Positions 26,315 through 34,634 of a stretch of DNA of 64,000 nucleotides are shown one piece after another (within the stretch, counting starts at the first letter, position 1; each line of letters starts with the position of its first letter). The stretch is from the NCBI GenBank assembly GCA_013373595.1, contig JABXHO010000050.1:1-64000 (forward strand). The letters are read 5' to 3'. The notes below the pieces were generated by a model, which made no database searches, had not been told where the DNA came from, and was given only the letters and a program-made list of their open reading frames with translations. The position numbers and the translations under genes are program-made. The stretch is from Flavobacteriales bacterium (GTDB taxonomy: Bacteria; Bacteroidota; Bacteroidia; Flavobacteriales_D; Crocinitomicaceae).

Positions 26315-27651
26315 GCTGGACGGATGAAGAAATAGACGATCTATTTAGAGAGGGGGCAGAAAAGCAATCGTTTGAGTACGATAGCGCATACTTCAGTGAA
26401 ATTGAAGCGGCACTCCCTGTAAATGGAAAAGGAAGAGATTTCCTATGGCTGGGAACAGCGCTGATGTTCGTTGCAGTATTGACAACGGGCTACTTTATCA
26501 ATTCGGATGATGCTGATTTCGCTAATGCAAATACTCAATTGGCTGATGCGAAAGTAACAAAGGCGGAAGACTCAAAAACTGCGAATCAAAACGGAGTTAC
26601 TTCTAAAATGACATCAAATACGAGCAGTAATGTTCCAATGGATGAGACTTCAGTTGTAACGAATGATGCAACATCCGTGTCGGCAACAACGAACACGGCT
26701 CCTTTGAAACTGGATCTGTCAGGGAATTCGACTTCTGCAGCAACATCTACGAATTCAAATTCAATGTATGATGTAGCAACGCGAAGCGTCAACAAGAAGC
26801 GCGGTTCTACTACATCTGTAAATCCAACTGATTTAGTATTGGAAGAACCGAACGGAAATCAATTGAAGGTTATTCCTGCAACGAACAATACAACTTCGGT
26901 AGCGACAAATCAATCGGGAGAAGCAACAGAGCAACATACCGAACTGGACAAAGCGCCAATTTCTGCTTCACTCGCTGTAAAGTCTCCGAATCAATTGGAT
27001 AATCAAATGTCCACAAACTTAGCGCCAAATGCATTACCAATGCTTTCTGAGATGCGACCAAAAGCTGCATTCTATTTGGAATTGAACGCTGGAGCTTCAC
27101 AGTCATTGATTACACCTTCTGAGTATAGCTCCACTTCATATGGTGGAGGATTGGGTGTTGAAACGTATCTGGGTAACTTCAACCTGACTACAGGATTGAA
27201 TCTAGCCGTTTCGAATCACAAAGATTTAATACTCACAACGGAAGGGAAGAATTACAGTTTTGGTTCTGCGCTCAGAAAACACGAGTACAGCTACAATCAA
27301 GTGTACAACTTGGACTTACCGATTAATCTTGGTTATAATTTCGGAAATCACAATGTGAATCTCGGAGTTCGAACTTCTGTGCTTCTCGGTGCAAAAATTC
27401 AACATTCTGTATTTGATGATCAAGAAATGTTAAGGTCAGAAAAACTTTACGGACTTGCAGGAGGACTCAAACGATTCGCTGTACGCCCTACAGTTGGTTA
27501 TGCCTATCGCATGAAAAATTGGACAGTTGGAGCGAACATTGGCGTTCAAATGATGCAGTCAGTGAACGAAGAATATATCAATGGATTGAATAATCGCTTT
27601 CCAATTGACGGACAAATCTACTTAAGAAGATCAATTAAACTACGAAAATAG
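26311..27651 (+). CDS. Anti-sigma-like membrane protein fused to an outer-membrane-type beta domain
   Basis: 446 residues in three parts. Residues 1-42 are acidic and helical (MSWTDEEIDDLFREGAEK...), as in membrane anti-sigma partners. Residues 43-62 are one TM helix (FLWLGTALMFVAVLTTGYF). Residues 64-250 are a low-complexity Thr/Ser/Asn/Ala linker. Residues 252-446 show alternating beta strands with Gly and aromatic residues (FYLELNAGASQSL, SYGGGLGVETYLGNFNLTTGLNL, VNLGVRTSVLLGAKI, WTVGANIGVQMM), as in outer-membrane barrels. The protein could therefore span both membranes. It is coupled by ATGA to the sigma gene and followed after 2 bases by a lipoprotein. Whether the last part truly forms a barrel or a periplasmic beta domain is open. 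Confidence 0.72.
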   Translation: MSWTDEEIDDLFREGAEKQSFEYDSAYFSEIEAALPVNGKGRDFLWLGTALMFVAVLTTGYFINSDDADFANANTQLADAKVTKAEDSKTANQNGVTSKMTSNTSSNVPMDETSVVTNDATSVSATTNTAPLKLDLSGNSTSAATSTNSNSMYDVATRSVNKKRGSTTSVNPTDLVLEEPNGNQLKVIPATNNTTSVATNQSGEATEQHTELDKAPISASLAVKSPNQLDNQMSTNLAPNALPMLSEMRPKAAFYLELNAGASQSLITPSEYSSTSYGGGLGVETYLGNFNLTTGLNLAVSNHKDLILTTEGKNYSFGSALRKHEYSYNQVYNLDLPINLGYNFGNHNVNLGVRTSVLLGAKIQHSVFDDQEMLRSEKLYGLAGGLKRFAVRPTVGYAYRMKNWTVGANIGVQMMQSVNEEYINGLNNRFPIDGQIYLRRSIKLRK

Positions 27652-27653
27652 AA

Positions 27654-28742
27654 ATGAGAAGAGTGAGAGCATTCATAGCGTTTGCAGCAGTGGCGGGAGG
27701 ATTTTTAATTTCTTCTTGTGATAAACACAGTATTGACGTTCCTCAGTCGAATGACCCTGTGTTTAAAGCGAGTGGAACAATTGATTCAGACGAATTTACG
27801 TTGGTAGCAGGAGATGATAATGCCTTCATGTTTACCTCTATGAAAACGGAAAACAACGTATCAGTATTCTCAGGTGAATTGAGTAATGGAGACCTTTCCA
27901 TCGAAATGGATATTTATGATGGCTTGTTGGATATTCCAAATCATAGTGTCATCAATTCTTTACCAAGTCAGCATACATTTTCTCGAATGCTTACATCGCC
28001 AATCGCGGTGCTATCAAAAGATGCATTTCCAAATGCGGATGTGATCAATTACGTTTCATGGATCGTAGATGGCGGAGCACCCGTATTGAACAATTTGGAG
28101 ATCACTGAGCCAGGGAAATATCAAGTATGTGCTGAAATCGTTTTCTGGGATGGTAGCTCGAATACTTTGTGTAGCGATTTGGTCTTAGGATACAAGCGCC
28201 ATGCAAACTTTCATATCAAACATTTCTTGAACCAAAGCGGAAGTCTTACGGCTTATGTGGACGATCCGCAGGTAGCAATTGAGAGAATTCGATGGTACAT
28301 GGACAATGAGTTTGTTTCCGAAGATTCACAATTGTTGTTCTCTGAACTTTCTCAGGATAACCACATTTTGAGAGCAGAAGTACTCTTTGAAAATGGTGTG
28401 AAGCGCAGTAAGAACATGATCGTGGATGGTAGCTTGAATGGTAAGTTCATTGATGATTTGACTTTCTTTGAAACAGGAACGCTCGCATTGATCAACCGTG
28501 ATTTTAATATTCGTATCAAGCTTAAGGAAAACGGAACGGTTTATTCATCAGATATCATCAACAATAGCTTGAACACGGTCTCTTTTGACGATATTTCCTA
28601 TTACGGAACAGATGCCAATGGAAACGATGTGTACAAATTAAGAGCACACATCAATGCTAGTGTGAACGATATTCAAGGGGTGAACGGATCACGTGAATTA
28701 TCTTTCGACACAACCTTCGGTATAGCGATTCCTTCGAATTAA
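27654..28742 (+). CDS. Lipoprotein of the sigma operon, unknown
   Basis: 362 residues with a lipoprotein signal: hydrophobic stretch 6-18 and lipobox LISSC (Cys22). The mature part has beta-sandwich character. Residues about 150-170 (VNYVSWIVDGGAPVLNNLEI, then EPGKYQVCAEIVFWDGSSNTLC) look like a PKD/Ig-type fold, and a second such segment follows near 210-250 (IRWYMDNEFVSEDSQLLF). No enzyme motif is seen. It starts 2 bases after the barrel-fused protein, so it is the third gene of the sigma operon and may be its surface or periplasmic ligand-binding partner. Confidence 0.75.
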   Translation: MRRVRAFIAFAAVAGGFLISSCDKHSIDVPQSNDPVFKASGTIDSDEFTLVAGDDNAFMFTSMKTENNVSVFSGELSNGDLSIEMDIYDGLLDIPNHSVINSLPSQHTFSRMLTSPIAVLSKDAFPNADVINYVSWIVDGGAPVLNNLEITEPGKYQVCAEIVFWDGSSNTLCSDLVLGYKRHANFHIKHFLNQSGSLTAYVDDPQVAIERIRWYMDNEFVSEDSQLLFSELSQDNHILRAEVLFENGVKRSKNMIVDGSLNGKFIDDLTFFETGTLALINRDFNIRIKLKENGTVYSSDIINNSLNTVSFDDISYYGTDANGNDVYKLRAHINASVNDIQGVNGSRELSFDTTFGIAIPSN

Positions 28743-28785
28743 TCGTGAAGGTCAATCGGATACGGATGCTTCTCATCGAAAATCG

Positions 28786-28793
28786 TATCTTTA
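28786..28793 (+). promoter_or_regulatory. Possible -7 box upstream of a T9SS protein gene
   Basis: TATCTTTA, one mismatch from TAnnTTTG, 13 bases before the ATG at 28806. No -33 box is evident. Confidence 0.35.
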
Positions 28794-28805
28794 GAAAAAA
28801 AAACA

Positions 28806-29888
28806 ATGCGCTCACTACTAGCTTTATGCGTTCTCATCGCGAACTTCTCAACAGCACAAATCACATTAAATAATTCGGACTTTGCAGATGGTGGAGACAC
28901 CGTTCGAATGAGTTCTACCACAGATCCAGCCATCGACTTCCTGTCAACTGGAGCAAATCACACATGGGATTTCTCAGGATTAGTGGCGGAGAGTCAAACA
29001 CTCAAAAATTATAACGATCTCGGTAATGCTTCGGCATTGGTTCAGTTTCTTTTCGGAAACTTTGCTCCATCTGATTACCAGGCAACGAACATGGTGGCGT
29101 CTGATGCACTTCCTTTGGATCAAATAGGGACATTTTTACCTGTGACAATTTCAGAAGTGAATCAAGTTTCGAAGAATTCATCCGATTCGATTACTTCGAT
29201 CGGGTTTTCAGTGACAGTGGACGGAACGGAAGTTCCCTTTCGCTCAGATACAATTGAAACACGCTATAAGTTTCCCGCTAATTTCGGAGATGTGTATTCC
29301 TCAAGAGGTTATTCAAATCTCGATATGAACCCCATTTTTGACGCCATTTGGATTCAGTATAGACAGCGAAACAGTAACATTGATGGATGGGGACAGATTA
29401 CCACTCCATTCGGAACGTTTGATGCTTTGCGTATTCGACACTCTATTCAGGAACAAGATTCCGTTTACATTGGACAGTTCGGGAACTGGATTTCATTGCC
29501 AATTCCGCCAAGTAATATTTATGAATGGTGGACAAATGGTCAACTGGAGCCAATCTTAAGAATTAATACTTCTGATATCGGAGGAACAGAAACGGTAACG
29601 AATATAGAGTACCGCGATAATTACGATCCTGCCTTAGCTGGAATAGATGAATTGTTTGAAGAATTGAGCGTTTATCCAAACCCAGCACAGGACATTTTAA
29701 ACGTAGAAGGATTGCAGCCAGGAAGCACTTATTTACTGGTGAGTCCAGATGGAAAACAAGTGCTATCAGGAACGATCCAATCAGAAATGCATTCCGTTTC
29801 GTTACATGAAATGGCTGCTGGAAACTACATGATTTTGGTAAAGAACACCAATGGTACATGGTCGAAGGCTTCTTTTGTGAAGCAATAG
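28806..29888 (+). CDS. Secreted protein with T9SS sorting domain
   Basis: 360 residues: signal peptide 1-18 (ending FSTAQ), a beta-rich mature part of unknown fold (HTWDFSGLVAESQTLKNYND...), and a T9SS type A sorting domain from about residue 283 (LSVYPNPAQDILNVEGL, then GNYMILVKN). The middle contains TPFGTFDALRIRHSIQEQDSVY, a pattern that recurs in T9SS-exported proteins of this phylum without an assigned role. The gene stands alone between the sigma operon and the RNase P RNA gene. Confidence 0.82.
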   Translation: MRSLLALCVLIANFSTAQITLNNSDFADGGDTVRMSSTTDPAIDFLSTGANHTWDFSGLVAESQTLKNYNDLGNASALVQFLFGNFAPSDYQATNMVASDALPLDQIGTFLPVTISEVNQVSKNSSDSITSIGFSVTVDGTEVPFRSDTIETRYKFPANFGDVYSSRGYSNLDMNPIFDAIWIQYRQRNSNIDGWGQITTPFGTFDALRIRHSIQEQDSVYIGQFGNWISLPIPPSNIYEWWTNGQLEPILRINTSDIGGTETVTNIEYRDNYDPALAGIDELFEELSVYPNPAQDILNVEGLQPGSTYLLVSPDGKQVLSGTIQSEMHSVSLHEMAAGNYMILVKNTNGTWSKASFVKQ

Positions 29889-29931
29889 TCAAAAATGAAA
29901 TCGCATTTCACGCGGAATACAGCTTTTCAAT

Positions 29932-29939
29932 TAACTTTG
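29932..29939 (+). promoter_or_regulatory. -7 box (TAACTTTG) of rnpB
   Basis: A perfect TAnnTTTG match that ends 5 bases before the first paired base of the RNase P RNA, which is where a transcript start would place the mature 5' end. Confidence 0.7.
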
Positions 29940-29944
29940 CAGCA

Positions 29945-30370
29945 AAGGCAAACTGGCTTATCGCTGCCTGTCGTTTGACAGGGGGAGGAAAGTCCGGGCA
30001 GCACAGAGTACCGTACTTCCTAACAGGAAGGATTCATCATTGATGGATACAGATAGTGCCACAGAAAACAAACTACCTATTTGGATACAGAGGCCACTGA
30101 GCGTAGTCGAAGTGAGGTGAAGTTACCAAATGGGAAAAGGTGAAAAGGTGAGGTAAGAGCTCACCGGGCTGTTGGTGACAAGAGTCGCATGGTAAACCTT
30201 ACGGGCTGAAAGACCAAATAAACCCAGGTACGTCGAATGTATGTTCGGTGGAAAGAGTAACTCGCTCTACTGGGAGGGTAGGTCGTTCGATCCTGTTCGT
30301 GAGGGCAGGGCTAGATAAATGATAAGCGTCGTGCAAGCGATTACAGAACCCGGCTTATGGTTTGCCTTTT
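29945..30370 (+). ncRNA. rnpB: RNase P RNA, bacterial type A
   Basis: The catalytic RNA that trims the 5' ends of tRNAs. P1 forms from AAGGCAAAC at the 5' end and GTTTGCCTT at the 3' end. The conserved CR-I element GGAGGAAAGTCCGGGC is at about 29986-30001, the ACAGAAA core at 30061-30067, and the CR-IV segment GGTAAGAGCTCACCGG at about 30152-30167. The GTAAACC...GGGCTGAAAGACCAAATA and ACAGAACCCGGCTTA elements near 30340-30357 complete P4. A T-run follows at 30367-30379. The P12 arm (TATTTGG with CCAAAT) carries an insertion of a genomic palindromic repeat. Confidence 0.95.
30090..30118 (+). repeat. Palindromic repeat (family A copy) inside the P12 arm of rnpB
   Basis: GAGGCCACTGAGCGTAGTCG followed by AAGTGAGGT. 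The core is CACT-GAGCGTAGTCGA-AGTG, with the same GAGCnnAGYCGA loop as the copies at 4580-4609 and 35510-35538. The GAGGCCAnTGAGCnnnGTCGAAnTGAG form matches the reverse complement of 35413-35441. It sits at the tip of P12, a variable arm of the specificity domain. Confidence 0.75.
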
Positions 30371-30391
30371 ATTTTTTTTCTTAGCAGTAGA

Positions 30392-30892
30392 TTAACCCAT
30401 TTGAGGTTGCGCGTGCTTTTCCCATTTTTTTGCATGCTGAATAAGCGTAGCTGTTGCGGATTGCAAACCGGCAGGGGAACCAAAGACAAGTGAGGATCGC
30501 TGTTTTTTATCAACAATGTAGCTCAAGCGTGTCACTTGAATGCCAAGAATTTGAAAAGAGCGGGCTTGCTTAACACTTTTGATGGAAGTCACCGTTGAAT
30601 GGTCGTCCAGCCCTTTTAAAATGATCGTATCTCCTTTTAATGCAGCAATTCTTGCGCGTTTTAGAATGAGCTGATAGCTCAGGAACAGAAGCAGGCAAAC
30701 GATGCTGGAAATAACCAGTGTCATTTTTCCAATGAGATCAAAATAAAAAAGAGAGGCTAGCGTGAGCGAAGCGGTGATTAATGCGACAGGTGAAACCCAT
30801 TTCATTCGGTCGAAATAGTCTTTGCGGTAAAGGTTGACACGTCCGTTGGAATGAAGTTTTGAGTTCAGCAGAGTTAGTTCTTGTGTGACCAT
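30392..30892 (-). CDS. Small membrane protein with two TM helices, unknown
   Basis: 166 residues. A short basic N-terminal part is followed by two TM helices at about 33-52 and 56-76. A cytosolic C-terminal domain of about 90 residues is beta-rich (ALKGDTIILKGLDDHSTVTSIKSVKQARSFQIL) and could be a PH-like fold. I do not recognise the family. It ends 22 bases from the 3' end of the convergent RNase P RNA gene. The upstream lipoprotein gene on the same strand is 82 bases away, so joint transcription is uncertain. Confidence 0.72.
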   Translation of the reverse strand: MVTQELTLLNSKLHSNGRVNLYRKDYFDRMKWVSPVALITASLTLASLFYFDLIGKMTLVISSIVCLLLFLSYQLILKRARIAALKGDTIILKGLDDHSTVTSIKSVKQARSFQILGIQVTRLSYIVDKKQRSSLVFGSPAGLQSATATLIQHAKKWEKHAQPQMG

Positions 30893-30973
30893 TTTAGAGG
30901 CGTAATTCTAGTCGAATATACCTACTTTTCTGTTTATAAGTTGGGCTTTTCAGCGAAAAAAGTCAACAAATGG

Positions 30974-31945
30974 TCATTCATTAATTTTGTCTAACATTCT
31001 ATCGATTACGTCGTAGTATTTTAGCTGTTCGTCGATATTTGACGGATAAAATTTTGGTCCTTCTTTTCGAACTTCAAGGTAATCGTACACTGGAAATCGA
31101 TCAATTTTGCGATTTAAGACAGCATTAAACCCTGGATTTTGAAAATAGTCAATCAGTTTTTGAGCGTCTGAATAATGCTCGGCCTGACGAATAATCGCGA
31201 CCGTTGTTAAGTCGAAATATACACCTGATTTATTTTGATTGGGAAAGTACGGGTCTAGGGCAGCATGTTGCCACAAACTATCCTCAAATGAGTTGAGTTG
31301 GCTGTATTTGCACACAATGAAATCCACAGAATCTTTCCACGGACCTTTTTCAGGGCGTTTGATCGATTTTGAATCCCACTGAGAAGCCCAATTATAGGTT
31401 TCAATTCGATCTTGTTTTCTTCGCATGGGACTTAAGAAACTAATCACATCGGCTTTTGAAAGCGTATGATAATGAGGTTTCGTAGTGAAATCATCATACG
31501 TAACCCGTGTCTTGAGCGAATCGTTTTTGAAGATAACTACAAATGGATCTAAACCAACACCAACGAAATTATGACGATAGGAAATATATCGATTTTGAGA
31601 GGTGAGCTTGTTCTCTGGCTCCATTAAATTCTGAAGAATGGCCTTTTTGTTCAGTTCGATCGGAGTGCGCGTATTCTCAGAAAATACCATATCAATCCCC
31701 GAATTGTAGCCTTTTGTTTCTACTTCTGAAATGATCTCATTCAAACTCAAATGACGAATGATGATCTTCAAATCGTGTCGTTTGGCAAAATTCTCGAAAA
31801 GAACACTGTCTTCAGAATGAAGAAAATCCGAAGCAATGGTAATCGATGGATTTTTCTCTACTTGTGCAGACTTAAGGGTACACGCGCTCACAGCCAACAA
31901 TGGAAGAAGAATGAAATAGGTAAGAATGCGCGCCAAATATTGCAT
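30974..31945 (-). CDS. Solute-binding-protein-like lipoprotein
   Basis: 323 residues with lipobox LAVSAC (Cys22). The mature protein has the two-lobe pattern of ABC-transporter binding proteins of the iron(III)/thiamine/spermidine class: ITIASDFLHSEDSVLFENFAKRHDL, a hinge near PFVVIFKNDSL, and a late LTTVAIIRQAEHYSDAQKLIDYFQNP. No permease or ATPase gene is next to it, so either the transporter is elsewhere or the protein has another role. Many polar residues replace the family's usual tyrosines, so the ligand cannot be guessed. Confidence 0.72.
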   Translation of the reverse strand: MQYLARILTYFILLPLLAVSACTLKSAQVEKNPSITIASDFLHSEDSVLFENFAKRHDLKIIIRHLSLNEIISEVETKGYNSGIDMVFSENTRTPIELNKKAILQNLMEPENKLTSQNRYISYRHNFVGVGLDPFVVIFKNDSLKTRVTYDDFTTKPHYHTLSKADVISFLSPMRRKQDRIETYNWASQWDSKSIKRPEKGPWKDSVDFIVCKYSQLNSFEDSLWQHAALDPYFPNQNKSGVYFDLTTVAIIRQAEHYSDAQKLIDYFQNPGFNAVLNRKIDRFPVYDYLEVRKEGPKFYPSNIDEQLKYYDVIDRMLDKINE

Positions 31946-32028
31946 GTAGCAAAGATAATGCTTTGGACGTAGCTTTGACCTAGATTGCTTTCAAGAAAAT
32001 CCAATTCGAGAACTCCACTTGAAACCAT

Positions 32029-32036
32029 TACCTTTG
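32029..32036 (+). promoter_or_regulatory. -7 box (TACCTTTG) of the HEAT-repeat gene
   Basis: A perfect -7 match 12 bases before the ATG at 32049, implying a leader of only a few bases. A TTG at 32019 lies upstream of this box and is therefore not the start. Confidence 0.65.
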
Positions 32037-32048
32037 CAAAAAAAAGAA

Positions 32049-32597
32049 ATGGCAAGTAAACAAGAACAGAAGTTGAAGGCGATTCTGACTGATCTTAAGT
32101 CAGATGATTCTAAGAAGGTAAAGAAGGCGATAAAGTCACTCGAGGTTCATGGAAATGCTTCGGCAATTAAACCGCTTTTTGAATTGCTGAAACACGGAGC
32201 ATTGGCAGAAACATTGCAGACAAACGTTCTTGAGTTGTTGTGTAGTTTGAAAGATACTTCAGTAGTTCCTGAGATTATGGATGTGATTGAGGACGAGGAG
32301 ATGCTGGAGGTTCGGCCACTTGCTTTGATGTCGATCTGGAACATGAAAGTAGATTTCAGTGATTACATCGACGATTTCGTACTCATTGCTTCGAAAGGAA
32401 CATTGATGGAGGCCGTAGATTGCCTAACAATCATCGAGAACCTTGAAGGGCCATTCATGGAAGAAAATATCTTGGAGTCGCAACTTCACTTAAAGGATTA
32501 CTTGGAAACACGAAATAATTCGGATGAGCAAAAAGCTGAAATCATGAGTGAAATTGCAATTTTGATCAAGAAAATCAATATGGAATTGATGGATTAG
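32049..32597 (+). CDS. HEAT-repeat protein
   Basis: 182 residues from the ATG at 32049; no signal peptide. It is built of helical repeats: QKLKAILTDLKSDDSKKVKKAI, LEVHGNASAIKPLFELLK, then TNVLELLCSLKDTSVVPEIM. HEAT/ARM-type repeats bind proteins in the cytosol, and the partner is unknown. The gene is monocistronic, with its own -7 box and a strong terminator 35 bases after the stop. Confidence 0.8.
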   Translation: MASKQEQKLKAILTDLKSDDSKKVKKAIKSLEVHGNASAIKPLFELLKHGALAETLQTNVLELLCSLKDTSVVPEIMDVIEDEEMLEVRPLALMSIWNMKVDFSDYIDDFVLIASKGTLMEAVDCLTIIENLEGPFMEENILESQLHLKDYLETRNNSDEQKAEIMSEIAILIKKINMELMD

Positions 32598-32631
32598 GGT
32601 AGAGTTATTCTGACTAAAATTAACGCATAAA

Positions 32632-32663
32632 AAATCCCTCCGTTCTTTTGAATGGAGGGATTT
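32632..32663. terminator. Strong two-way intrinsic terminator
   Basis: AAATCCCTCC and GGAGGGATTT form a perfect 10-bp stem with the 12-base loop GTTCTTTTGAAT. A-run before and T-rich stretch after make it work on both strands, for the HEAT-repeat gene and the convergent lipoprotein gene. Confidence 0.9.
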
Positions 32664-32690
32664 CTATTTTTTATCAGTTACAACTGATTT

Positions 32691-33137
32691 CTAGAGTGCA
32701 ATACAATCTGAGAATGTTGCACTGGTCAATTTGTCATCCTTGAAGAAAACAGTATAAACTTTCCCTTTGAATTTTACGTTTTCTCCTCCTTTAACTTTTT
32801 CTTTCGTGGCATCTTTTCCGCCATTTGCTTCAAACATGAAGTCTGCAGTTAACGGAAGATCATTCAATCCTGTTCCGAATTTTGCCGCTACTTTGTCTTT
32901 CCATGTAGCTGGTGCACGTACTTGACCTTGCAGAGTGATTTCTGAATCTGCTGGATACTTTTCATCGAAAGCTTCCTCTCCAAGCTTATTTGCTTCAGCA
33001 ATAAACTCTTCAGTTGTCATAATGGCGTCCTCTGCTGAACCTTCTCCAGCGTCACCTCCTTCGCTTCCTTCACCGCTACATGATGCCACAGCAAGCGAAA
33101 GTCCCATAAATAAAAAGATCGATTTAAATTTCTTCAT
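32691..33137 (-). CDS. Small lipoprotein with OB-fold-like domain
   Basis: 148 residues: lipoprotein signal with lipobox AVASC (Cys20), then an acidic Gly-rich linker (SGEGSEGGDAGEGSAEDA). The domain is of tRNA_anti-like/OB type (DSEITLQGQVRAPATWKDKV...GENVKFKGKVYTVFFKDDKLTSATFSDC). The OB assignment rests on the strand pattern with GxV and KFKGKV and is tentative. It is likely anchored in the outer or inner membrane facing the periplasm. It is transcribed alone, ending at the shared terminator. Confidence 0.72.
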   Translation of the reverse strand: MKKFKSIFLFMGLSLAVASCSGEGSEGGDAGEGSAEDAIMTTEEFIAEANKLGEEAFDEKYPADSEITLQGQVRAPATWKDKVAAKFGTGLNDLPLTADFMFEANGGKDATKEKVKGGENVKFKGKVYTVFFKDDKLTSATFSDCIAL

Positions 33138-33279
33138 AGTAATTGGTTTGAATAATAATGTTTGGAGCTAAATTAAATGCTTTTTAGGTCCGAACAAGTG
33201 AATCTGCAACTTTATTGATGCTCCTTCACGAGGAAATGTACGGTTGGTGAGCATTTAACTACAATTGGCAGCAAAAAAA

Positions 33280-33303
33280 ATCGCCTCGAATAAACAAGGC
33301 GAT
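33280..33303 (-). terminator. Intrinsic terminator of the suf operon
   Basis: Read on the minus strand: ATCGCCT, a 10-base loop, AGGCGAT, then a run of eight T. It lies 36 bases after the sufD stop and closes the operon, so no sufS or sufE follows here. Confidence 0.9.
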
Positions 33304-33338
33304 AATCTCTATTAAATTCAAAGAAGTTTCAAGTTGTT

Positions 33339-34571
33339 TTATTCAAATTCCCAACCAAAACGTTCTTTCAATAAACGATGCGTGTAATTCAATACATCTT
33401 CGTTTTCAATTTTCTCTAATACATCACCAACAAATGCAGAAACCATTAATTGTCGAGCAGATTTTTCAGACAATCCACGTGCACGTAGGTAGAAGATAGC
33501 TTCTTCATCCAATTGTCCTGTTGTAGATCCATGCGAACATTTTACATCGTCGGCATAAATTTCCAACTCTGGTTTCGAGTTAACACTCGCGTTATCCGTA
33601 AGCAATACGTTTCCATTCGACTGGAATGCATTGATCTTTTGTGCGTCTTTTCGAACGAATACTTTTCCGTTGAATACGGCTGTGGCATTATCATCAATTA
33701 CGCCTTTGTACAATTCGTTGGAGTTGCAATTGGCTACTTTGTGATCTACGACACTGTGATTGTCCACGTGTTGCTTTCCTTTCAATAGGTAGGCTCCGTT
33801 GAGATTTGTTTCACAGTTTTCGCCATTTACTTCAATGTTCAAATTGTTTCGAACCAAACCTCCGTTCAAGGTAATGGTGTTGATGGTAAACGTTGAATCT
33901 TTTTCTTGAGAAACTTGTTCCGTACAAATATGCGAGGAGTTCTCAGCTTCGTATTGAATTTTGTCGAGTGTCAAAAATGCGTTTGTACCCACCGAAATTT
34001 CAGAAGTCACGTTTGCAAATGCTTTTTCGGCGTCTTCTGCAAAGAAACCTTGAATCACGGAAGCTTTTGAGAAATCTCCAGCATGAATGATTGTCTTGAA
34101 ATTCGATAAAGTCGCTTCACCTTTCAAGACATGGATAATTTGAATTGGTTTTTCGATAACTGCCTTCGCGTCGATATCAACCAAAATTCCGTCTGTCAAA
34201 AATGCGGTGTTGAGCGCATTGAAAATTTCGCCTTCCAAAACGAGATTTGTCGAATCAATTTCACCTTCCATACATGCGGACAATGGAGAAATAGACAATC
34301 CTTCTGGCATTTCATTCGATGAAAGCTCTTCTGAAAAATGACCGTTCACAAATACAACGGTGGTCGCGTCTTTCGCAATCGTGTAGTTTTCTACAGAGTC
34401 GATGCTTGCTTCAGAAGAACGATAGTTCGTCTTGCCGAGTTTTGCAACACGCGTGTATTTCCACGCTTCCATACGAGTTGTAGGAAGTTGATTTGTTTTC
34501 AGCGTGTTTTTCGCTGAACTCAATTCCTTTTCGTTGAGTAAAATCGATGTTGGTGTTAATCCTTCTAACAT
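33339..34571 (-). CDS. sufD: Fe-S cluster assembly protein SufD
   Basis: 410 residues, cytosolic. SufD is the SufB paralogue in the SufBC2D scaffold that builds Fe-S clusters. The N-terminal part is variable (ELSSAKNTLKTNQLPTTRMEAWKYTR); the right-handed beta-helix core follows (about 120-360), and the C-terminal segment has KCSHGSTTGQLDEEAIFYLRARGLSEKSARQLM with the His needed for cluster assembly. It is 63 bases after sufC. The order here is sufA-B-C-D with the cysteine desulfurase gene missing from the unit. Confidence 0.94.
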   Translation of the reverse strand: MLEGLTPTSILLNEKELSSAKNTLKTNQLPTTRMEAWKYTRVAKLGKTNYRSSEASIDSVENYTIAKDATTVVFVNGHFSEELSSNEMPEGLSISPLSACMEGEIDSTNLVLEGEIFNALNTAFLTDGILVDIDAKAVIEKPIQIIHVLKGEATLSNFKTIIHAGDFSKASVIQGFFAEDAEKAFANVTSEISVGTNAFLTLDKIQYEAENSSHICTEQVSQEKDSTFTINTITLNGGLVRNNLNIEVNGENCETNLNGAYLLKGKQHVDNHSVVDHKVANCNSNELYKGVIDDNATAVFNGKVFVRKDAQKINAFQSNGNVLLTDNASVNSKPELEIYADDVKCSHGSTTGQLDEEAIFYLRARGLSEKSARQLMVSAFVGDVLEKIENEDVLNYTHRLLKERFGWEFE

Positions 34572-34634
34572 GGAGGTATTCTTTTTTATTCGTCGATGTA
34601 TTCACACGGACGAAACAATATCACTATTTCACTA

